DNA of 64,000 bases from Phenylobacterium sp. (GCA_020402585.1 JADBZH010000038.1:1-64000); one strand, 5' to 3'; shown: positions 47,909 through 56,346, counted from the first letter of the stretch. The notes: a model not told the origin generated them from the sequence alone. Numbers and translations: made by a program.

Positions 47909-48604
47909 TCATTTCGATTTCGCGGTCGAATTCCGGCTGGAGTTCTCGACGCTGTCAGCCGTCCTGGAGGCGGCCAAAGTCGGGAAGGCCTTTTGCCAGT
48001 CGGTTGTCCCGTACCAAATGCGCCGGATGGGATCATATCGGGGTTTTCCCGGCCAAGTCCCATGCAGACGTCCGTGAACCTCCTTGGGGAGGACCTTCAG
48101 GAAGAGGTAGTGATTCCGCCAATCCTGGACAGATCGACCCAGGCCATCGAGGGGAATGGAGTGGTGGACCTCCTTTCCGGGTCCCGTAAGGCCCGCCTTC
48201 TTGATCATCTTTTGCGCTGCGCCGGCGGTCACGGACCCCTTCTTTAAGACCCCAATGCCAAGTTTCGCGGCCTTGGCGCCCTTGATCAATGGCCCAGCGG
48301 GCGTGACATCCGCGATGGCGAGTGCGGTGTTCACGCCGGCGCCGACCAGGTTTCCTTCCTGCAGGTCCGCCGCCGCCTGCCAGGCCGGCCCGACGACCGG
48401 GAACAGTGACGCTACGGGGCCTGGCTGACGAATCCTGGGCAGGCTGTCCAGAATGTCCGGGTCAGCTTCGACAAGGTCCTGTGGAGGCGCCGAGCCATAG
48501 TCTTGAGTCTCCTGCATCCTCCGGATGCGCGCCATCTCGCGATCATAAGGCTCTCCCTCGGGGTCAGGGACCTCACGAGGCTGGCCCTTGGGCATCTTCG
48601 CCAT
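47909..48604 (-). CDS. HNH-nuclease toxin-like protein
   Basis: 231 residues. Residues 1-60 are Pro- and charge-rich. Residues about 62-120 are a Gly/Ala hydrophobic segment (LFPVVGPAWQAAADLQEGN to LIKGAKAAKLG) that resembles linkers preceding nuclease domains in polymorphic toxins. The C-terminal domain has H147-H148 (EVHHSIPL), N164-H165, H177 and H181 (HGRLH), the spacing of HNH/HHH nucleases. A ribosome site GGAG lies 6 nt before the ATG. GC is about 60-65 % in the lines sampled, visibly lower than flanking genes. It lies between tRNA-Pro and DUF1963. Toxin activity is inferred, not shown. Confidence 0.72.
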   Translation of the reverse strand: MAKMPKGQPREVPDPEGEPYDREMARIRRMQETQDYGSAPPQDLVEADPDILDSLPRIRQPGPVASLFPVVGPAWQAAADLQEGNLVGAGVNTALAIADVTPAGPLIKGAKAAKLGIGVLKKGSVTAGAAQKMIKKAGLTGPGKEVHHSIPLDGLGRSVQDWRNHYLFLKVLPKEVHGRLHGTWPGKPRYDPIRRIWYGTTDWQKAFPTLAASRTADSVENSSRNSTAKSK

Positions 48605-48709
48605 ATCTTGCTCCGCTAAGGTTCACGCCGGATCGGGGCGGTCCCTCCGGGTCCCGATGGGTGTCTCACGGTGACTGGAGGCGGCAAAACAAAACATGAA
48701 CATTTCGCG

Positions 48710-48724
48710 CGAGACCGGGTCTCG
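48710..48724. terminator. Hairpin/palindrome after tRNA-Pro
   Basis: CGAGACC-G-GGTCTCG is a perfect 15-bp palindrome 30 nt past the tRNA-Pro 3' end. As RNA it gives a 6-bp stem with a 3-nt loop, followed some bases later by a T-rich run, so it could end the tRNA transcript. Confidence 0.35.
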
Positions 48725-48753
48725 GGCGGTGATCATTGGGGGCTGGGGGGAAA

Positions 48754-48830
48754 TGGTCGGAGTGGCAGGATTTGAACCTGCGACCCCCGCGTCCCGAACG
48801 CGGTGCTCTACCAGACTGAGCCACACTCCG
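48754..48830 (-). tRNA. tRNA-Pro (anticodon CGG)
   Basis: 77 nt with encoded CCA. The acceptor stem CGGAGTG/CACTCCG is perfect, the anticodon stem CCGCG/CGCGG encloses the loop TTCGGGA with anticodon CGG (codon CCG), and the T-arm has GCAGG-TTCAAAT-CCTGC. It lies directly downstream (in its own direction, upstream) of nothing but a short gap; the HNH toxin-like gene follows its 3' end. Confidence 0.97.
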
Positions 48831-48953
48831 ACTAAGGGGCCGGCTTATAGAGGACCGGGCGCCGGGTCGCAAGCGAGGCGGAGGCGTTGCATCCCGTCCG
48901 GCCTTGGGCTATTCCGACGCCCTCGCGCGGCCCATCTGCGTCGCCGTTCCTGC

Positions 48954-49027
48954 TGGGGAATGGTGTAATGGTAACACAGCGGTTTTTGGTACCGTCATTC
49001 TAGGTTCGAGTCCTAGTTCCCCAGCCA
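48954..49027 (+). tRNA. tRNA-Gln (anticodon TTG)
   Basis: 74 nt with encoded CCA. Acceptor TGGGGAA/TTCCCCA, anticodon stem GCGGT/ACCGT around TTTTGGT with anticodon TTG (codon CAA), 4-nt variable loop, T-arm CTAGG-TTCGAGT-CCTAG. It is divergent from tRNA-Pro with a 123-nt gap. Confidence 0.97.
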
Positions 49028-49064
49028 CGAACTCCGGTCTTCCCGCCCTTATGCGCCTGGCTGT

Positions 49065-51245
49065 TCAGGGCCGCGCCTGGCCGTCCACGGCCCAGAGGGC
49101 GAAGGCGTACTCGAGGGCCGTCTCCTTCAGGTCGTCGAACCGTCCCGCGGCGCCGGCGTGGCCGGCCTCCATGTTCATCTTGAGCAGGACGGGGCGGCCG
49201 CTCGTGGAGGCCGGGCGCAGGCGCGCCACCCACTTGGCCGGCTCCCAGTAGGTGACTCGGGGGTCTGACAGCCCGCCCGTCGCCAGGATGGCCGGGTAGG
49301 GCAGGGCGGCGATGTTGTCGTAGGGGCTGTAGGCGGCGATCGTGTCGTAGGCCGCCGGGTCGGTCAGGGGGTTCCCCCACTCCGGCCATTCGGGGGGCGT
49401 CAGGGGCAGGGAGGCGTCGCTCATGGTGTTGAGGGCGTCCACGAAGGGGACGGCGGCGACGATCCCGGCGAAGAGGTCCGGCCGCAGGTTGGCGACGGCG
49501 CCCATCAGGAGCCCCCCCGCCGACCCGCCATAGGCCACCGTATTGGCCGGTGCGCCGTAGCCCTGGCGGTGGAGGTGCTCGGCGCAGGCGATGAAATCCG
49601 TGAAGGTGTTCATCTTGCGCTCGCGGCGACCGTCGAGGAACCAGCCGCGCCCCTTCTCCGCGCCGCCCCGGACACAGGCCCGGGCCCAGATCCAGCCCCG
49701 GTCCACCAGGCTGAGGGCGCGGATGGAGAAGCTGGCCTCCTGGCTGATGCCGTAGCTGCCATAGCCATAGAGGAAGAGGGGCGCGGCGCCGTCGAGCTTC
49801 TGGCCCTTCCGCATCAGGACGAAGATGGGAATCTCGGTCCCGTCGGCGGCGCGGGCGTTCAGGCGTCGCGTCTCGTAGCGGGCGGGATCGTGGCCTGAGG
49901 GGATGTCCTGGGTCTTCACCACGGTCCGGGTGCGGGCCGCCATGTCGTAGTCCACCCAGCTGCGGGGGGTGGTCATGGAGTTGTAGACAAGGCGCAGGAC
50001 GTCGGTGTCGTACTCGAGCCCCGGATCGAGATCGAGGGCGAAGGCCGGTTCGTCGAAGGCGACGGCGTGCTCCTCGCCCTGGGCGTTGCGGATGACGATC
50101 CGGTTGAGGGCGTCGGCCTTCTCCAGCCGCACCAGCCAGCGCTTGAAGGCCAGGACGCCCTCGATCAGCACTCCGGGCCGGTGGGGGACCATCTCGCGCC
50201 AGGCGGCGCGGCCCGGCGTGGCCTCCGGGGCGGTCACCAGCTTGAAGTCGACGGCCCCGTCCGCATTGGTGCGGATGACGAAGCGGTCGTTCCAGTGCTC
50301 CAGGTCGTAGAGCACCCCCTCCCGCCGCGGCTCCAGGGGAACCGGCGCGGCGGTGGGCTGGTCGGCCGGGATCAGCAGGACCTCGCTCGTCTCCTGGTTG
50401 CCGCAGGAAATCAGGATGAAGCGGTCGGAGGCGCTGCGCCGGACCCCGATGAAGAAGCCTTCGTCGCGCTCCGTGTAGACCAGCACGTCGTCCGCGGCGG
50501 TCCCGCGCACCGGACGGCGATAGATCCGCGCAGGCCGACCGTTGTCGTCCCGCCAAGTCCAGAACAGCCAGGCGCTGTCAGGGGAGAAGGTGAAGTCGCC
50601 GGTCGAGCTCTCCACCGGGGAGGGAAGGACCTTCCCGGTTTCGAGGTCGCGAATGCGGATGCGGTAGACCTCCGAGCCCTGCTCGTCGACCGCCCAGGCG
50701 TAGAGGCGATGGTCGGGCGAGTGGCCCGCCGCTCCGACGCTGTAGAAGGCCTTGCCCTTGGCCTCGGTCTCCTCGTCCAGGAGGATCTCCTCCGCCCCGC
50801 CAGCCCGGGGGCGGCGGACATGCAGGGGGTGCTGGGCGCCGGCGGCGTAGCGGGTGGCGTAGGCGAAGGGACCGTCGGGCTCGGGCGCCGAGGCGTCGTC
50901 CTCGCGGATCCGGCCCTTCATCTCCTGGAACAGGGTCTCCTGGAGCGGCTCGGTCGGCGCCAGGACCGCCCGCATGTAGGCGTTCTCGGCCTCGAGGTAC
51001 TGGCGGATTTCCGGCTTGAGGACCGACGGGTCGCGCAGGACCTTCTGCCAGTCCGGATCCTTCATCCAGGCGTATTCGTCCGTCCGGGTCCGGCCCAGCT
51101 GGGTGATCGTGACGGGGTCGCGGCGGGGGACGGGCGGGGCCGGGGCGGTCATGGGGCGTGGACTCCGTGGCGCCGCGGCCGAAGGGGCGGCGAAGGCCAG
51201 GGCGGCGGCCCCGGCGAGCCAGTCTCTGCGGTTCATGGCGCGCAT
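49065..51245 (-). CDS. S9 family peptidase, oligopeptidase B-like
   Basis: 726 residues. The twin-arginine start MNRRDWLAGAAALAFAAPSAAA indicates export. The N-terminal beta-propeller (about 60-430) is followed by an alpha/beta-hydrolase domain with Ser575 (YGGSAGG), Asp661 (GGLSDPRV) and His696 (EAGHAG). GYGSYG and RGGAEKGRGW are typical for PtrB-like enzymes, which cleave short peptides after basic residues. The start could also be 9 nt downstream. Its 3' end is 37 nt from tRNA-Gln, in convergent orientation. Confidence 0.93.
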   Translation of the reverse strand: MRAMNRRDWLAGAAALAFAAPSAAAPRSPRPMTAPAPPVPRRDPVTITQLGRTRTDEYAWMKDPDWQKVLRDPSVLKPEIRQYLEAENAYMRAVLAPTEPLQETLFQEMKGRIREDDASAPEPDGPFAYATRYAAGAQHPLHVRRPRAGGAEEILLDEETEAKGKAFYSVGAAGHSPDHRLYAWAVDEQGSEVYRIRIRDLETGKVLPSPVESSTGDFTFSPDSAWLFWTWRDDNGRPARIYRRPVRGTAADDVLVYTERDEGFFIGVRRSASDRFILISCGNQETSEVLLIPADQPTAAPVPLEPRREGVLYDLEHWNDRFVIRTNADGAVDFKLVTAPEATPGRAAWREMVPHRPGVLIEGVLAFKRWLVRLEKADALNRIVIRNAQGEEHAVAFDEPAFALDLDPGLEYDTDVLRLVYNSMTTPRSWVDYDMAARTRTVVKTQDIPSGHDPARYETRRLNARAADGTEIPIFVLMRKGQKLDGAAPLFLYGYGSYGISQEASFSIRALSLVDRGWIWARACVRGGAEKGRGWFLDGRRERKMNTFTDFIACAEHLHRQGYGAPANTVAYGGSAGGLLMGAVANLRPDLFAGIVAAVPFVDALNTMSDASLPLTPPEWPEWGNPLTDPAAYDTIAAYSPYDNIAALPYPAILATGGLSDPRVTYWEPAKWVARLRPASTSGRPVLLKMNMEAGHAGAAGRFDDLKETALEYAFALWAVDGQARP

Positions 51246-51297
51246 CCCGTTCAGGAGAGGGCCGGGGCGACGCAGGCGCCGCCCCGACGGACGGGCC

Positions 51298-51747
51298 TCA
51301 GCCCGCGTAAAGGATCGACATGGTCTCGGCCACGCAGGCGGGCTTGGACTCGCCTTCGATCTCGATCGTGCACTCGTTGCGGATCTGCACGCCGCCGGCC
51401 TTGGCCTCGACGCCGATCAGCTTCTGGCGCATGCGCACGCGCTTGCCGACCCGGACCATGTTGATGAAGCGGACCTTGTCGGAGCCGTAGTTGATGCCGC
51501 GGCTGACGCCCTTCACGGGCAGCATGCCGGCGCCGAGGAAGGGGATGAGCGACAGGGTCAGGTAGCCGTGGGCGATGGGGCCGCCCATCTCACGGGTGGC
51601 GCGCTCGACGTCCACGTGGATCCACTGGTGGTCGCCGGTGGCCTCGGCGAACTGATTGACCCGCTCCTGGCTGATCTCCACCCAGTCCGAGACGCCGACT
51701 TCCTGGCCGACGAGACCGGGCAGGTCCTTGATTTCCACGGGGTTCAT
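51298..51747 (-). CDS. MaoC family (R)-enoyl-CoA hydratase-like protein
   Basis: 149 residues from ATG 51747, which has GAGGGAG upstream; a TTG 15 nt earlier overlaps that site. Hot-dog fold with the hydratase motif FAEATGDHQWIHVD and the catalytic His/Asp, followed by GGPIAHGYLTLSL. It hydrates enoyl-CoA thioesters, giving R-3-hydroxyacyl-CoA. It lies 52 nt upstream of the S9 peptidase start and is divergent from proS. Confidence 0.92.
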   Translation of the reverse strand: MNPVEIKDLPGLVGQEVGVSDWVEISQERVNQFAEATGDHQWIHVDVERATREMGGPIAHGYLTLSLIPFLGAGMLPVKGVSRGINYGSDKVRFINMVRVGKRVRMRQKLIGVEAKAGGVQIRNECTIEIEGESKPACVAETMSILYAG

Positions 51748-51872
51748 GTCGCGCTCCCTCAAAATTGTTGCAATCGCGCCGCTAGCGATAGCATCCGCCG
51801 CCGACCGTGCAAGCGGGCTTTGCCCGGAGGGCGGGTCCGCCTTAAGGAAGGACGCCCTGCAGGAGCCTACCG

Positions 51873-53432
51873 ATGCAACGCGCGCTCAGCGTCAGCCGCA
51901 TGACCGGCAATTTGTCTACCTTCCCTGACTGGTACCAGGCCATCGTCCGCGAGGCTGACCTGGCCGAGGTCTCGCCGACCCGGGGCGCCATGATCATCAA
52001 GCCGTGGGGCTACGGCGTCTGGGAGCGAATCCAGCAGACCCTCGACCGCCGGATCAAGGAGACCGGCCACGAGAACTGCTACTTCCCCCTCTTCATCCCC
52101 CTGTCCTTCTTCGCCAAGGAGGCCGATCACGTCGAAGGCTTCGCCAAGGAGATGGCGGTGGTCACCCACCACCGGCTCAAGCAGGTGGACGGCAAGCTGG
52201 CGCCCGATCCCGACGCCCGGCTCGAAGAGCCGTTGGTGGTGCGTCCGACCTCAGAGACCATCATCGGCGACGCCTTCTCGCGCTGGATCAAGAGCCATCG
52301 GGACCTGCCCGTGCTGATCAACCAGTGGGCCAATGTCGTGCGCTGGGAGATGCGCACGCGCCTGTTCCTGCGCACTTCGGAGTTCCTCTGGCAGGAGGGC
52401 CACACCGCCCACGCCACCGCCGAGGAGGGCCGGGAAGAGACCCTGAAGATGCTGGAGGTCTATCGCGAGTTCTCTGAGACCGTCCTGGCCATGCCGGTGG
52501 TCGCCGGCGAGAAGCCCGAGAACGAGCGCTTCCCCGGCGCCGACAAGACCTTCTCCATCGAGGCCATGATGCAGGACGGCAAGGCCCTGCAGGCGGGCAC
52601 CTCGCACGACCTGGGAACCCACTTCGCCGAGGCCCAGAACATCCGCTTCCAGAACTCGGCGGGTGAGCTGGTGCACTGCCACACCACCAGCTGGGGCGTC
52701 TCCACCCGCCTGATCGGCGGCGTGATCATGACCCACGGCGACGACGACGGCCTGCGCCTGCCCCCCGCCATCGCCCCCCGCCAGGTGGTGATCGTGCCCA
52801 TGCTGCGCGACAAGCCCGAGGACGCCGAGGTCCTGGCGGCGGGCGAGGCCCTGGTGAAGGCCATGGGCCAGGTGATCGCCCTGGGCGAGCCGGTACGGGC
52901 CCTGCTCGACACCAAGGCTCAGAAGTCGGCCGAGAAGCGCTGGAACTGGGTGCGCCGCGGCGCGCCGGTGATCATCGAGCTGGGCCCCCGCGACGTGGCG
53001 GGCGGGACCATCAGCTTCATGCGCCGGGACCGCCTGCGGGACGGCGACAAGGTGGCCAGCCAGTCGATGAGCCGCGAGGACTTCCTCGCTGGGCTCCCGG
53101 CCCTGCTCGCCGAGATCCAGCAGGGGCTGTACGAGGAGGCCAAGGCCCGGCTCGTGGCGAACATCCGCACGGACATCACCACCTTCGACGAGATGGCCGC
53201 CTTCTTCGGGGCCGCCGCCGCCGATGACGAGGAGGCGACCGCCTTCCGCGGCTGGGTGCGCGCGCCCTGGGCCCGGCCGACCGGCGATGAGCTCGAGGCC
53301 CTCGAGCAGAAGCTGAAGGCCCTCCGCCTGACCCTGCGCAACGCCCCCATGGACCAGCCTGAGACCTTCGGCCCCTGCCTCTTCACGGGGCGGCCGGGCG
53401 TGGAGGAAATCCTGATCGGGCGGGCGTACTAG
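51873..53432 (+). CDS. proS: Prolyl-tRNA synthetase, archaeal/eukaryotic type
   Basis: 519 residues. Class II core: VSPTRGAMIIKPWGYGVWERIQQ, LVVRPTSETIIGDAFSRWIKSHRDLP, LRTSEFLWQEGHTAHAT and GTSHDLGTHFAEAQNI. It lacks the editing (INS) domain of bacterial ProRS and has a C-terminal extension of about 100 residues ending in Tyr (LIGRAY), as in the archaeal/eukaryotic type. It charges tRNA-Pro. The ATG has GGAG 8 nt upstream. Other alphaproteobacteria that I know of use a short bacterial form of about 440 residues, so this is unusual. Repeat locus C follows. Confidence 0.95.
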   Translation: MQRALSVSRMTGNLSTFPDWYQAIVREADLAEVSPTRGAMIIKPWGYGVWERIQQTLDRRIKETGHENCYFPLFIPLSFFAKEADHVEGFAKEMAVVTHHRLKQVDGKLAPDPDARLEEPLVVRPTSETIIGDAFSRWIKSHRDLPVLINQWANVVRWEMRTRLFLRTSEFLWQEGHTAHATAEEGREETLKMLEVYREFSETVLAMPVVAGEKPENERFPGADKTFSIEAMMQDGKALQAGTSHDLGTHFAEAQNIRFQNSAGELVHCHTTSWGVSTRLIGGVIMTHGDDDGLRLPPAIAPRQVVIVPMLRDKPEDAEVLAAGEALVKAMGQVIALGEPVRALLDTKAQKSAEKRWNWVRRGAPVIIELGPRDVAGGTISFMRRDRLRDGDKVASQSMSREDFLAGLPALLAEIQQGLYEEAKARLVANIRTDITTFDEMAAFFGAAAADDEEATAFRGWVRAPWARPTGDELEALEQKLKALRLTLRNAPMDQPETFGPCLFTGRPGVEEILIGRAY

Positions 53433-53453
53433 GGGCGAAGCTTCGACTCGGTT

Positions 53454-53564
53454 GACCCCCTCCGGCCCGGGGCGGCGCCCCGGTCCACCTCCCCCTTGGG
53501 GGAGGAATTACTGAGCCATTGCTCCCCCAAGGGGGAGCTCCCGGCGAAGCCGGGTGAGGGGGTC
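53454..53564. repeat. Intergenic palindromic repeat, locus C
   Basis: The most complete copy, bounded by perfect 9-bp terminal inverted repeats: GACCCCCTC at the left and GAGGGGGTC at the right. Inside are CCCGGGGCG/CGCCCCGG, CACCTCCCCCTTGGGGGAGG, a spacer AATTACTGAGCCATT, GCTCCCCCAAGGGGGAGC and CCCGGCGAAGCCGGG. It lies between the convergent proS and acyl-CoA synthetase genes. No coding capacity. Confidence 0.88.
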
Positions 53565-53593
53565 AATGGCCTTGCCGTGACCCCGTCAGGGGA

Positions 53594-55132
53594 TCAGACG
53601 ATCTTGGAGCCTTCCTTGCCCCAGTAGGCGTCGCGGATCAGGCGCTTGTAGAGCTTGCCCGTCGGGTGGCGGGGGAGCTCCTCCATGAAGTCGATGATCC
53701 GCGGGCACTTCACGTGGCTGATGTTGGCCCGGCAGAATTCGGCGATCTCGGCGCGGAAGGCGTCGTTGGCGTCGGCCCAGTCGGCGGGCTGGATCATCGC
53801 CGCCACCTGCTCGCCCATCTCCTCGTGCGGCGCGCCGACGACGGCGGCGTCGGTGATCTTGGGATGGGTGATCAGCAGGTTCTCGAGCTCCTGCGGATAG
53901 ATGTTCACCCCGCCGGAGATGATCATGAAGCTCTTGCGGTCGGTGAGGTAGAGGAAGCCCTCCTCGTCCACCCAGCCCACATCGCCCAGGGTGGTCCAGC
54001 CGTGCTTGTTGGTGTTCTCGGCGACCTTGTCCGGGGCGTTGTGATAGGCGAGCGGGGCGCCGCCCGCGAAATAGACCGTGCCTTCGGTGCGGGGCGGGAC
54101 CTCCTCGCCATCCTCGCCGACGATCTTGACCTCGCCCATGACCGAGCGTCCGACCGTGCCCTTGTGGGCCAGCCAGTCCTCCGGGCCGACATAGCAGAAG
54201 CCGTTGCCCTCTGAGCCGGCGTAGTACTCGTGGACGACCTTGCCCCACCACTCGATCATCTGTTCCTTGACCGGGACGGGGCAGGGGGCGGCGGCGTGGA
54301 CCGCCGAGCGGATGGAGGAGACGTCGTACTTCGCGCGGACCTCGGCCGGCAGCTTCAGCATGCGCACAAAGTGGGTCGGCACCCACTGGCCGACATCGAT
54401 CCGGTAGCGCTCGATCAGGGCGAGGGCGGTCTCGGGGTCGAACTTCTCCATGACCACCACCGTGCCGCCCATGCGTTGGACGGACATGCACCAGCGCAGG
54501 GGGGCGGCGTGATAGAGCGGCGCCGGCGAGATGTAGATGCTGTCGGGCCGGAAGCCGAACAGGCCCTGGGCCATCATGGCCAGGGTGTTGGGCTCGTCGA
54601 TGGGGGCGCCGGTCAGGGGGGGCTTGATGCCCTTGGGTCGGCCGGTGGTGCCCGACGAGTAGAGCATGTCCGCGCCGGCGGTTTGGTCGGCGATGGGCTC
54701 GGCGGGCATGGCGGCGCGCGCGGCCTCGAAGCTCTCGTAGGGCGCCCGCGGCTCGCCCACCATATAGAGCTTCACGCCCGGGATGAGGGCTGGAAGCTCA
54801 TCAATCACGGGGCCGACGCCGGCGGAGGTGATCAGCACCTTCGCCTCGCAGTCGCCCATGATGTACTCGATCTCGCCGGCGGAGAGCTTGGACGAGATGC
54901 AGGTGAAATAGAGCCCAGAGCGCTGGGCGGCCCAGGCGATCTCGAAGTACCGGGGATGGTTGTCCAGCATGAGGGCGATGACGTCGCCGGTCTTCAGGCC
55001 GAGGGACCGGAAGAGCTGGGCGCCCTGGTTCGAGCGGTCGTCCAGTTCGCGGTAGGTGACGGTCTCCCCCGTGGCGCCCATGATGTAGGCGGCGCGATCC
55101 GGCTGGGTCCGGGCGTGGGTTGCGGGGTGCAT
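53594..55132 (-). CDS. Acyl-CoA synthetase (AMP-binding)
   Basis: 512 residues from ATG 55132 (MHPATHARTQPD), chosen because GGAGG lies 6 nt upstream; the frame extends upstream without a good site. ANL motifs: DMLYSSGTTGRPKGI (A3), EYYAGSEGNG (A5), WTTLGDVGWVDEEGFLYLTDRKSFMIISGGVNIYPQELE (A7-A8) and the Lys in HPTGKLYKR (A10). It activates a carboxylic acid to its CoA ester; chain length unknown. Divergent from an enoyl-CoA hydratase, suggesting a shared catabolic role. Confidence 0.9.
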   Translation of the reverse strand: MHPATHARTQPDRAAYIMGATGETVTYRELDDRSNQGAQLFRSLGLKTGDVIALMLDNHPRYFEIAWAAQRSGLYFTCISSKLSAGEIEYIMGDCEAKVLITSAGVGPVIDELPALIPGVKLYMVGEPRAPYESFEAARAAMPAEPIADQTAGADMLYSSGTTGRPKGIKPPLTGAPIDEPNTLAMMAQGLFGFRPDSIYISPAPLYHAAPLRWCMSVQRMGGTVVVMEKFDPETALALIERYRIDVGQWVPTHFVRMLKLPAEVRAKYDVSSIRSAVHAAAPCPVPVKEQMIEWWGKVVHEYYAGSEGNGFCYVGPEDWLAHKGTVGRSVMGEVKIVGEDGEEVPPRTEGTVYFAGGAPLAYHNAPDKVAENTNKHGWTTLGDVGWVDEEGFLYLTDRKSFMIISGGVNIYPQELENLLITHPKITDAAVVGAPHEEMGEQVAAMIQPADWADANDAFRAEIAEFCRANISHVKCPRIIDFMEELPRHPTGKLYKRLIRDAYWGKEGSKIV

Positions 55133-55263
55133 GGTCATCCTCCTCGATCGTCGCCCGGTTGCGGGCCGCCGCTCATCCGGCTTGCGGCGTGCATATGCAG
55201 GTCTTGACGGGAGGTCCGTCAAGGCCGACCGATGCGCCGGAAACGCCACGGAGAGAAACGACC

Positions 55264-56142
55264 ATGTCAAACTTCGAGACGATCCGCCTGGAAGTCGAGG
55301 ACGGCATCGCCACCCTGACCCTGAACCGGCCGGACAAGCTGAACGCCTTCAACACGCAGATGATGCAGGAGATGATCGCGGCCTTCGACCAGACCGACGC
55401 CGACGACAGCGTCCGCGTGGTGATCGTCACCGGTGCAGGCCGCGCCTTCTGCGCTGGCGCGGACCTGTCCGCCGGGGCGGCGACCTTCGACTATTCCGCC
55501 CGGGGCGGAGAGGAGAAGGAGGCCCGGACCATTGAGGGCGTCCAGCGCGACGGCGGCGGCCTCCTGACCCTGCGCATCTATGACAGCCTCAAGCCCGTGA
55601 TCGCGGCGGTGAACGGCGCTGCCGTCGGGGTGGGCGTCACCATGCAGCTGGCCATGGACATCCGCATGGCCTCGACAGACGCGCGGTATGGCTTCGTCTT
55701 CTCACGCCGGGGGATCAATCCCGAGGCCTGCTCGTCCTGGTTCCTGCCCCGGCTGGTGGGCGTCCAGACCGCCCTGGAATGGTGCTATTCGGGCCGGGTC
55801 TTCCCGGCGCAGGAAGCCCATGACCGGGGCCTGGTCCGGTCCCTGCACGCCCCGGAGGACCTGCTGCCCGCCGCCCGCGCCCTGGCCCGCGAGATCGCCG
55901 ACAACACCGCCCCGGTCTCCATCGCCCTGACTCGCCAGCTGATCTGGCGGATGGCCGGGGCAAGCCACCCGATGGAGGCCCACATGGCCGACAGCCGCGG
56001 CATCCAGGCGAGGGGCGCCATGGCCGACGCCAAGGAGGGTGTCGTGTCCTTCCTGGAGAAGCGCCTGCCGCGCTACCCGGACAAGGTTTCGACCGACCTG
56101 CCCAACATTTGGGAGCACTGGAGCGCGCCGAGGTTCCAGTGA
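55264..56142 (+). CDS. Enoyl-CoA hydratase/isomerase family protein
   Basis: 292 residues from ATG 55264 (MSNFETIRLEV); GGAG lies upstream. Crotonase fold with ATLTLNRPDKLNAFN, the first oxyanion loop TGAGRAFCAGADLSAG, and the second oxyanion loop KPVIAAVNGAAVGVGVTMQLAMDIRMAS. A long C-terminal part (FLEKRLPRYP) follows. It hydrates or isomerises enoyl-CoA in beta-oxidation. The 131-nt gap to the divergent acyl-CoA synthetase must hold both promoters. Confidence 0.93.
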   Translation: MSNFETIRLEVEDGIATLTLNRPDKLNAFNTQMMQEMIAAFDQTDADDSVRVVIVTGAGRAFCAGADLSAGAATFDYSARGGEEKEARTIEGVQRDGGGLLTLRIYDSLKPVIAAVNGAAVGVGVTMQLAMDIRMASTDARYGFVFSRRGINPEACSSWFLPRLVGVQTALEWCYSGRVFPAQEAHDRGLVRSLHAPEDLLPAARALAREIADNTAPVSIALTRQLIWRMAGASHPMEAHMADSRGIQARGAMADAKEGVVSFLEKRLPRYPDKVSTDLPNIWEHWSAPRFQ

Positions 56143-56239
56143 TGTCCCGCCTCCCCGGTTTCCCGAAGCCGGGGAGGCCATCGTTTCGACAAGAGTGTCG
56201 AAAAAGGCTTAGGAGCGTGAAAACGTAATTGGTTTGCAG

Positions 56240-56248
56240 TAATCCACA
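56240..56248. promoter_or_regulatory. DnaA-box-like site upstream of mucR
   Basis: TAATCCACA matches TTATCCACA at 8 of 9 positions, 99-107 nt before the mucR start. A GACTC methylation site follows at 56310-56314. The 204-nt gap is clearly richer in A and T than its surroundings, as expected for a regulated promoter. Confidence 0.35.
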
Positions 56249-56346
56249 TGTGAACGTCTTGCAGCCACCGCAGCAGAGCGCTATTGGCGGATTGCAGTCG
56301 CTCGTCAGCGACTCTTTTCTGTATTTCTGAGAGATGGAAGCCCATT

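Noticed and set aside
47851..48771. Active integrative element at tRNA-Pro
   Set aside because: No integrase, excisionase or phage gene is present and the tRNA-end copies are inverted, so a standard attL/attR pair is not supported.
48696..48968. 90-codon plus-strand frame across the tRNA region
   Set aside because: It runs through tRNA-Pro in antisense and into tRNA-Gln; no ribosome site and no protein-like composition.
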